From: Cognataquiflexum aquatile | Lineage (GTDB): Bacteria; Bacteroidota; Bacteroidia; Cytophagales; Cyclobacteriaceae | NCBI RefSeq assembly: GCF_003316845.1 | Contig: NZ_QMIK01000001.1 | Coordinates: 1,364,001 to 1,428,000 of the forward strand | DNA: 64,000 bases | Reading direction: 5' to 3' | In this document: positions 44,518-53,500 of the stretch, in pieces | Layout of the letters: the number at the start of each line of letters is the position of its first letter | Numbering within the stretch: position 1 is the stretch's first letter | Translations under genes and position numbers: made by a program | Notes under the pieces: generated by a model | Told to the model about the DNA's origin: nothing | What the model saw: only the letters and a program-made list of their open reading frames with translations | The model's database searches: none

Positions 44518-46917
44518 ATGAAAAAACAATTACTTACCCCCATTTCAGCAATACTTTTCTTTTTAACAAGTTCTATTGCAACTGGAATTCCTGTAACCAA
44601 TAGTGGAAATCCAGAGTCCATTAAATTTTCTGTTGAAAATCCTGATCTTTTGTTAGAAAATATCATCAGATATTCTTCCACCGAAGATTTTTTTGCTTGT
44701 ACTCAGCCATACCAAGACATCAATGGCCTTGTCGTGATGGAAGCAGAAAACCTTTCTGTTCCTTCCGGTTGGGCGAAACAAAGTTCATTTTCGGGTTACA
44801 CGGGAACGGGATACATTACCTGGACCGGTACTGAATATTTTACATCAGTAGGGAATGGCTTGATTTCTACAAAAATTTTTATTAATTCCCCCGGAGTCTA
44901 CAGGTTCCAAATGAGAAGTAGGGTGGGAAGAGGAACCATTAATACAGAACACAATGATACTTGGGTACGATTTCCTGACGCCAGTGATTATTTTGCTTTG
45001 AGCGGAACAAGCAAAATATACCCAAAAGGTAGCGGTAAGACTCCAACACCTGACGGGGCGGGAGCAGGCGGATATTTCAAAGTTTATTTTAATTCATTGA
45101 ACTGGACATGGAATACATCCACCAGTGACAATGACCCCCATGATATTTATGTTCAGTTTAATACCTCTGGCGTGTATACTATGGAACTGTCTGCAAGGTC
45201 AGCATTTCATCTGATAGACAGAATAGTTCTTCATAAAAATGCTTCCAACCCACTCAGTTTGACGAATCAGGAAACCAAGTGTTCTGATCAAGTGACCAAT
45301 GTTCCGGTAACTTCCATTGCTGTAAGTCCTACATCTGCCTCTATTCAGACCGGCAGTACCAGGCAATTAAGCGCTACCGTGTCTCCTACCAATGCCACCA
45401 ACAAGAGCGTTCTCTGGTCTACTTCTAATGCCAATGTTGCCACTGTCAGTTCAAATGGATTGGTTTCCGGCGTTGCAGTTGGTAGTGCTACGATAACCGC
45501 AAGAACTCAAGAAGGGAATTTTACAGCGACTACAGCCATTACTGTTACACAAAGCAATTCTACCATTGGGATTTCAAGTTTTGTTTTGATCAATGCGGAA
45601 AATGACACCGAAATCCAAAATTTGGTGAACGGATCCCAACTCCTTTCAAGCCAAGTTGGAAGTTTGAGTTTAAATATCAAGGTCAATACCAATCCATCCA
45701 CAGTAGGAAGTGTTTTTATTTCTTTGAGTGGACCTGTAAATACTACGAGAACGGAAAATGGAGCTCCCTATGCGCTATTTGGTGATACAAATGGAAATTA
45801 CAGTGGAACGACACTTCCGGTTGGAACTTATACCCTTTTGGCTACCCCATATTCAGGTACAAATAGGTCAGGAACTGTTGGTACCACCACAAGTATCCAA
45901 TTTTCTATTGTTTCTAGCATAGCTGTAACAGGTGTTTCAGTGAGTCCAACCACAGCTTCAATTCAAGTAGGAGAAACATCCCAACTCACCGGAACAATAT
46001 CTCCTTCTACTGCGAGTAATAAAACCATCATTTGGACCTCTTCCAATTCCAATGTTGCCACAGTCGATACAAATGGATTAGTCTCAGGTTTGGCGGTGGG
46101 TGATGCAACCATTACAGCAAGATCGCAGGACGGAAGTTTTACTGCCACCTCTGCCATCACTGTCACCCCAATTACACCGCCTTTGGGTATATCCAGTTTT
46201 GTTTTGGTCAATGCATCCACAGATAATGATATACAAACTTTGGTCAATGGGACCCTGCTTCTTTCAAGTCAGGTTGGAAGTGTAAGCTTAAACATCAAAG
46301 CCAATACCAACCCAACCCTTGTTGGAAGTGTATTCCTTTCGCTAAGTGGCCCGGTCAATGCATCTAGGACAGAAAACGGGGCTCCTTATGCCCTATTTGG
46401 TGATACTAATGGGGATTTTGCGGGTAGAATTCTTCCTAATGGAAATTATGTCCTTTCTGCCACTGCTTATTCCGGCGCAAACAGAACTGGTACAATTGGC
46501 TCCACTTCTACCATTAACTTTCAGATTTCAAGTACAAACACCCGAATAGTAAATGATGCTGATCTTAATTCAGGAATGGGATTGTCCAATTCGGAAATCA
46601 TGAAAGAAGGATTGAACAACAAGCCAAGTGCGACAACTGATTTAGAAAAAGGAACACCCTCATTGAAAGTCTATCCCAATCCTGTAAAAGAAAATAAACT
46701 TTACCTTTCAGACCCCACATGGAAAGAAGGAGAAATCAAATTCATTATTTACAGCAGCAGTGGAAAATTGGTCGATTCGGGTTCTTATAAGGTAGATCGA
46801 TCAAAAGAGATAGAAGTCGATCTTGTGAAAAACAAATTCCCTTCAGGCGTGTATTATCTTGTTTTGGAAGGTGACTCTTATATTACACCAAAACGGGTCA
46901 GCATTATTATCCAGTAA
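44518..46917 (+). CDS. Secreted T9SS protein with carbohydrate-binding-like and Big2 domains
   Basis: 799 residues. A signal peptide covers about residues 1-24. Residues ~59-243 form a beta-sandwich with VVMEAENLSVPSG at its start and YTMELSARSAFHLIDRIVL at its end, the pattern of CBM6/CBM35 or GH115-C-type modules that bind sugar. Two Big2 domains (about 265-346 and 470-551) are each followed by a 115-residue module (about 351-466 and 555-671) with NTNPSTVGSVFISLSGPV and ENGAPYALFGDTNG. The C-terminus (715-799), with SLKVYPNPVKEN, is a type A T9SS sorting domain, so the protein is exported and attached to the cell surface. No catalytic domain is visible; a polysaccharide-binding or adhesive role is inferred. 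Confidence 0.85.
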   Translation: MKKQLLTPISAILFFLTSSIATGIPVTNSGNPESIKFSVENPDLLLENIIRYSSTEDFFACTQPYQDINGLVVMEAENLSVPSGWAKQSSFSGYTGTGYITWTGTEYFTSVGNGLISTKIFINSPGVYRFQMRSRVGRGTINTEHNDTWVRFPDASDYFALSGTSKIYPKGSGKTPTPDGAGAGGYFKVYFNSLNWTWNTSTSDNDPHDIYVQFNTSGVYTMELSARSAFHLIDRIVLHKNASNPLSLTNQETKCSDQVTNVPVTSIAVSPTSASIQTGSTRQLSATVSPTNATNKSVLWSTSNANVATVSSNGLVSGVAVGSATITARTQEGNFTATTAITVTQSNSTIGISSFVLINAENDTEIQNLVNGSQLLSSQVGSLSLNIKVNTNPSTVGSVFISLSGPVNTTRTENGAPYALFGDTNGNYSGTTLPVGTYTLLATPYSGTNRSGTVGTTTSIQFSIVSSIAVTGVSVSPTTASIQVGETSQLTGTISPSTASNKTIIWTSSNSNVATVDTNGLVSGLAVGDATITARSQDGSFTATSAITVTPITPPLGISSFVLVNASTDNDIQTLVNGTLLLSSQVGSVSLNIKANTNPTLVGSVFLSLSGPVNASRTENGAPYALFGDTNGDFAGRILPNGNYVLSATAYSGANRTGTIGSTSTINFQISSTNTRIVNDADLNSGMGLSNSEIMKEGLNNKPSATTDLEKGTPSLKVYPNPVKENKLYLSDPTWKEGEIKFIIYSSSGKLVDSGSYKVDRSKEIEVDLVKNKFPSGVYYLVLEGDSYITPKRVSIIIQ

Positions 46918-46952
46918 ACAGCTTAAAAAAAATAATCATTATTGTATACTTA

Positions 46953-46998
46953 AATAAGCCGTGAGTCCCAATATCGGGACCCACGGCTTATTTTTTTA
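46953..46998 (+). terminator. Intrinsic terminator after the CBM/Big2 gene
   Basis: ATAAGCCGTGAGTCCC and GGGACCCACGGCTTAT form a 16-bp stem with one mismatch around a 6-nt loop, followed by seven T. It lies 36 bp past the stop. Confidence 0.9.
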
Positions 46999-47096
46999 GA
47001 GAATTCCAATTACTTTTTTTCTTTTCCGAAATTGCTTTCTTGTGAATTAAAAATATATTATTGTCCGCTTTTATACCGCTAGCCAAATATCATTTG

Positions 47097-47226
47097 TCTC
47101 CACCTCGGCAAGCTCGGTGAACGGATATCGTGAGATCAGAGGGGGGTGGTAGAAATGCGGCAAAGCCGCATTTCCACCACCCCCTTTCAATATCAATAAA
47201 TTCCGGTGGTCGAGCCTGCCGAGACC
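47097..47226. repeat. Nested inverted-repeat element
   Basis: An inner hairpin, 47142-47184, has near-perfect arms GGGGGTGGTAGAAATGCGGC and GCCGCATTTCCACCACCCCC with a 3-nt loop and one mismatch. An outer pair, CTCGGCAAGCTCG (47104-47116) and CGAGCCTGCCGAG (47211-47223), encloses it with one mismatch. The element is far richer in GC than its surroundings and has no ORF. It has the look of an interspersed palindromic (REP/MITE-like) element. Confidence 0.7.
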
Positions 47227-47369
47227 ATTCTGTAAGTAATCCTATACTGGTATGAAGGCGGATATACATATAAAAATACTAGTTTTTATAAATTTCAAAA
47301 TTTAATGAAGCTAAAAATCATGGGCAGGAAATAATTACAATTCATTTATAATAACTTGTATGCCATTTT

Positions 47370-47400
47370 TTTGTATTTAAAATTTATATAAATATATTTG
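47370..47400 (+). promoter_or_regulatory. Promoter of the 2642-residue secreted protein gene
   Basis: TTTG at 47370-47373, a 19-nt spacer and TATATTTG at 47393-47400 match the Bacteroidota consensus exactly. The start point would be near 47407, giving a 5' leader of about 110 nt before ATG 47516. Confidence 0.7.
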
Positions 47401-47515
47401 AAGTGAAATTATCTATCTCTAAAATGTATCAAATTCCTTCTTAGAATAAATTATTTCTTCTTTATCACTTTATCAGCATCATTTTTACAAGAATAAATTT
47501 AAAATTACTATTACG

Positions 47516-50500
47516 ATGAATACACATTTCTTGCTCAGCCCGGCTAAAAAAAGGTTTTTGTTCCTTTTGTTATTCACCTTTTCATTTCAATTTTTATTGG
47601 CGCAAAGCGTTCAGTTTGACATTACCACTCTGAATTTTAATGGCTATGCGGCCCCTACACAAGGGACGGCTTTAAAATTTGGACCGGACAACAGGCTTTA
47701 TCTATCTCAATTAAATGGCCTTATTAGAATTTATACTGTAGAAAATTCCGGAGTTAACAGTTATAGAGTCATTGGATTAGAGACTATTTCCCTTATTAGG
47801 TCTATCCCAAACCACGACGATACTGGCACACGCGCTTGGGATGGCAGGGCAAACAGGCAAATTACAGGAATTGAAATAGTGGGAACGGCTGCAAACCCCA
47901 TTATTTATGTAGGATCAAGTGACCCTATATGGGGAGGTCCTGTCGGAGATAAGGTTTTGGATACAAATTCGGGTATCATCAGCAAATTAACCTGGACCGG
48001 ATCGGCGTGGGATGTGGTGGATTTGGTAAGAGGCCTTCCGCGTTCAGAAGAAAACCATTCGACCAATGCTGTAAAATTTACTTTGGTCAATAATAAGCCC
48101 TACCTTTTAGTTGCCAGCGGTGGATTCACCAATGCAGGCTCACCCAGTACCAATTTTACATGGATTTCGGAATATGCCCTATCAGCAGCCATTTTGAGTG
48201 TGAATTTGGAGGCCATTGAGGCAATTCCCACCCAAATTGATCCTATTTCAGGGAGAAAATTCAAGTATGATATCCCTACCCTTGATGATCCTTCTAGGGC
48301 AAATGTGAATGGTATCTATAATCCCAATCAACCAGGCTATGATGGCAAAGATGTTGGAGACCCATTTGGTGGGAACGACGGTTTGAATATGGGAACTTTA
48401 GTTGAAGGTGGACCGGTGCAAATTTTCACGCCGGGATATAGAAATGCCTATGATTTTGTTGTTACTGAAAACGGGAGTGTATTTGTAACCGATAATGGGG
48501 CCAATGCCAATTGGGGAGGATTACCTCAAAACGAGGGTATTGCAAGCACTGTTACAAATAATTATTTGGCAGGAGAGCCAGGTGGTAATAGTACCCTCAG
48601 GTCTGCCAGCAATGAATATGTCACAAATCGTGATAGACTTTTGCTAATTACAAAAGACATTCACAATTACCAACCCGGTTCTTTTTACGGTGGCCACCCC
48701 ACCCCTGTTCGTGCAAACCCCGGAGTACCTTACACAGCGGGTTCTCCATTTCCTTTTAATCCGGGAGGGGCAGGTCTATACACAAAATCGATTGGAGACT
48801 TTTACAAACCATTGTCCAATTTTAATCCCTTGTATACCCAAAATGAGATATTCAGGACTCAGATTTTGGAACCCATAGCTCCTGGTCAACCGGGTTTTGA
48901 TACTTATGCCCAAAATTCCCTCCCTGTAAACTGGCCCCCAGTTCCTTTAAATATGAGCGATCCAAATCAGGCAGATTACAGAGATGCCTTCCTTGGGAAC
49001 TTTAATGGACCCCCGCTAGAAATTGTCACTACGTGGAAAACGAATAGTAATGGTTTGGATGAATATAAAGCCTCCAATTTCAATGGTGTTTTGAAGGGTT
49101 CCATCATTGCGGGAAGAAACTCAGGGTTCTTGCACCTAGTCAGGTTGAACCCTGATGGAACTTTGCTTTCATTGAATGAAGATAGATGGAATTTGAACGG
49201 TGGTAATGCTTTGGGCATTAATTGTCAGGGAGATGAGGATATTTTTCCGGGTACGATCTGGGTGGCTACTTTCAATAGTATTGTCCACATCTTAACGCCA
49301 TCCAATAACCCATTCTGCCCTCCCCCGGGAGATCCATTCTTTGATTCCAATGCTGATTATGATAACGATGGATTTAGCAATCAGGATGAAATAGATAATG
49401 GTACAGAATATTGTTCCGGCGCATCAAGACCTAATGATCTTGATGGAGATTTTGTTTCAGATTTGAATGACGTTGACGATGACGGGGATGGTATTTCTGA
49501 TGCCTCAGACCCCCTTCAACTAGGAAAACCTACAAATTTACCCATCAATAATGAATTGTTTTCTGACAAAACGGATGAATTGGGTAGACCCTTTGGTTAC
49601 CGTGGTCTAGGATTTACGGGACTTATGAATAATGGGTCACCAAACCCCAATTGGATGAATTGGCTTGATCGACTTAATGAAGGTCCTTTACCTAACGATA
49701 TTTACGGAGGTGCGGCTGGGGCTATTCAAGTAGCTATGACTGGTGGTACGGCAAATGGCTTGAGCAATAACCAAGAAAAAGGATTTCAATTTGGTGTTAA
49801 TGTGGGCACTGAGACAGGTAATTTCTTGATAACCGGTGGACTTTTGGGATTCCAAGGTCCTCAAATGTTTTATGATATTGATCATAACGGGGAAGTGGGT
49901 ATCCAAATGGGAGATGGTACCCAAAGTAATTTCTTGAAGTTGGTATTTACCAAAACAGGAATTATTGCTGCTTTGGAAATTGATGATATCCCTGACCCCA
50001 GTCCTCTTATTCTCCCGCTCGCGGTGGAAGATCGCCCTTTGAGTTCAGAAACAGTTGCCTTTATTTTTAATGTAAATCCATCATTAGGAACTGTGGAACC
50101 TCAGGTAAAAATCGGAGAAAGGGGAACCATCAATTTAGGTTCTATTACCCTTTCTGGAAAAGTTTTAGAAGCTGTTCAGGATATCACTAAACCCTTATCT
50201 ATTGGTGTATTTGGTTCCTCTGCTGATCCAGCAAAAGAATTCTTGACTGTTTATGATAATTTTAAAGTAGATGGAGAGCAACCTTATACCATAGGTCAAA
50301 TTCCTAATATCCAAAGACAGGTTTCCTCACCACCACGAGAAATTGATTTATCAGAATTTTTTGGAGACAATTTTGGAATTGAAAACTTGTCATTTTCCTA
50401 TAGCTCTACCATTTTATCCTTAACAGGTGTATCAATTGTGGGCAATATGCTTACCCTGACATTCCCCAATACTCCCTACACCGGTCTCATCAACATTAGG

Positions 50501-53500
50501 GCTACGGACTCCTTCGGGTATTTTGTAGAGCAAAGTTTCGAAATTTCAGTAGTGAGGGCAAATCGGATCCTTTATAGGATAAATGCAGGAGGACAGGAGG
50601 TTATCGGAGAAAATAATGCGCCAAACTGGGTACCCAATGATCAAAATGGCGTATTCAATGGTATTGGTTATTCTGTAAATGGGGGTACTGTATCCACAAG
50701 TTCTTTTCAATTTGGAAGCAAACATTCATCAGTTCCAAGTTATATCTCTGAATCTACTTTCAATTCAGTTTTTGGAAGCCAAAGACAAAAAACCGATACG
50801 GGAAATATGCGATTCAATATTCCATTACCCAATGGGGTGTATATTATTAATTTTTATGTTGGTGAAAATGGTGCAGGAACTGTCAATATCAATGAAAGAA
50901 AATTTGATATCAGGCTAGAGGGTGCCACGGTTAGAAGCAATCTGGACTTGGTACAAAAATACGGATTGGGTGTTGCTGCAGTAGAACAATTTGAAACTAG
51001 TGTATCAGATGGGCAGCTCAATATAGAATTTGTTAAAAGAACAGGAAATCCGACGATAAATGGCATTGAGATTATTGGCACCACACTTTCAGCGCCAATA
51101 GTTTTCACGAATCCTATTCCGAATCAGGTCAACATTGTGAATGAAAAATTGGATGGAAATTTGTTATGTTCTGCTACAGGGGGTGTGGGTACACTTCTAT
51201 ACAGTGCGACGAATCTACCTCCGGGAATTGATATTGAGCCTGTAAACGGAAGGTTGTATGGAACAGTAAGTCCGGCTGCACAAGCCAACCAAACCTATAA
51301 TGTAACCATTTGGGTCACAGATTCCAATAGCCCTGTTCCGAATCAGGAATTTACCACTTTCACTTGGACTATCCTTCCTTTTGATGTGTGGACACCAGCC
51401 AATGAAAATCAAAATTACACCGCCAGGCATGAAAATTCATTTGTGCAAGCCGGTGAAAGTTTTTATGTCATGGGAGGCCGGGAAAATGCCAATACCATAG
51501 ATGTCTATAACTATAAAGAAAACACTTGGCGCGCCTTATCCAATGTTGCTCCTCTCGCCTTCAACCATTTTCAGGCCATAGAATATAAAGGAATGATCTG
51601 GGTAATTGGGGCTTTTCAAACAAATAGCTTCCCGAATGAAACTCCTGCTTCCCATATATGGATTTTTGACCCTGTCAAAGAACAATATATGCAAGGACCT
51701 GAAATTCCATTGGCTAGAAGAAGAGGTTCGGCAGGTTTGGTTTTGCATGACGACAAGTTTTATGTTATTGGAGGAAATAGATTAGGACACAATGGTCAAC
51801 ATGTGGCATTTTTCGATCAATTTGATCCAGCAACTGGTGTTTGGACTATTTTGCAGGACGCACCAAGGTCAAGAGACCATTTTAGTGCAGCCATGATCGG
51901 AAACAAAACTTATGTTGCCTCCGGCAGAAGGTCAGGATATACAAATGGTGTATTTACATTTGGTCCGGTCATCCCTGAAGTTGATGTATTTGATTTTGAC
52001 ACCAATTCATGGAGTACTTTACCTAGTGCATTGAATATCCCCACTCCAAGGGCAGCAGCTGTTGTCGTCAATATTGGGAACAAATTGTTGGTAGCGGGTG
52101 GAGAAGTCCCCAACGATCCCGATGGTACAGTGAGGAGTCAAGCGCTTGCAATTACCGAAATCCTAGATCCTGAAGGACAAACCTGGACCACCGGAAGCAA
52201 TTTGAATTTCAGGAGACATGGCACGCAAGGAATTGTTTCTGGCAATGGCGTATGGGTGGCTGGCGGTTCACCCAACAGAGGTGGAGGAACCCAAAGAAAC
52301 ATGGAATACTATGGGGAAAATAACCCAACAGGAACTCCTATAACTGAGAGTAACCTGACCGGTCCTTCTAACCTTGTTCTTGACATCGATAAAAGATCAT
52401 TGGTGACTCTGCAGGTTTCCGGAGGAAATCAGGGGGTTTTTGTCAGAAGAATCTTCCTCAGTGGCCTAGATGCCAATGATTTTACATTTGTTTCAGGAAA
52501 TTTATCTAATTCCATCCTACAGGCAAATTCATCACATGTGGTTGAACTTCTTTATACAGGACAAAAGTCGGTTCCAACCGTTACGCTAACGGTAGAATTC
52601 GGCCTGAATTCTAGTTTACAAATCCCAACCAATACTGTTTCAGTAACAGGGATTTCTGTAAGCCCCACTACCGCCTCTATTCAGGCCGGAAGCACGCAGC
52701 AGCTTAGTGCTACCATCTTGCCAAGCAATTCCACCAACAAAACGGTGGTTTGGACTACTTCCAATGCCAATGTTGCTACTGTGAATTCAAGCGGATTGGT
52801 TTCGGGGGTAGCGGCCGGAACGGTTACCATTACCGCAAGATCTGAAGATGGGAATTTAACGGCTACGGCTTCAGTTACAATAACGCAGAATACCCCTAAC
52901 CTTAGCATAACCAGCTTTGTGTTGATCAATGCCGGGAATAATTCTGAATTACAAACTTTGATTAATGGGACTCTACTCCTTTCAAGTCAGGTTGGAAATT
53001 TAAGTTTGGCAATCAGGGTCAATACAAATCCAACAACAGTGGGAAGTGTATTTTTCTCTTTGAGTGGACCGATCAATGCGACTAGAACTGAAAATGGTGC
53101 ACCTTATGCTTTGTTTGGTGACACCAACGGTATTTTCAGTGGAAGGACAATGCCCAATGGAAACTATACCCTGTCGGCGACAGCCTATTCGGGCACGAAC
53201 AGAACGGGAACTGTTGGACCAACAACCACGATTCAATTCTCCATTGTTTCATCCGCATCAACTCCTGTCAGTGGCGTTTCAGTAACTCCTAATTTAGCCT
53301 CTATTCAGGCCGGAAGAACCCAACAGCTGACCGCTACAGTTTCTCCGGCCAATGCGTCCAACACCTTAGTTAATTGGTCTACTTCCAATCCTTTGGTAGC
53401 TACTGTCAATTCATCCGGTTTGGTGACTGCATTGGCAGTAGGAACTGCCAACATCAACGCTACCACTGTGGAAGGAAGTTTTACTTCTGGTTCATCAATA

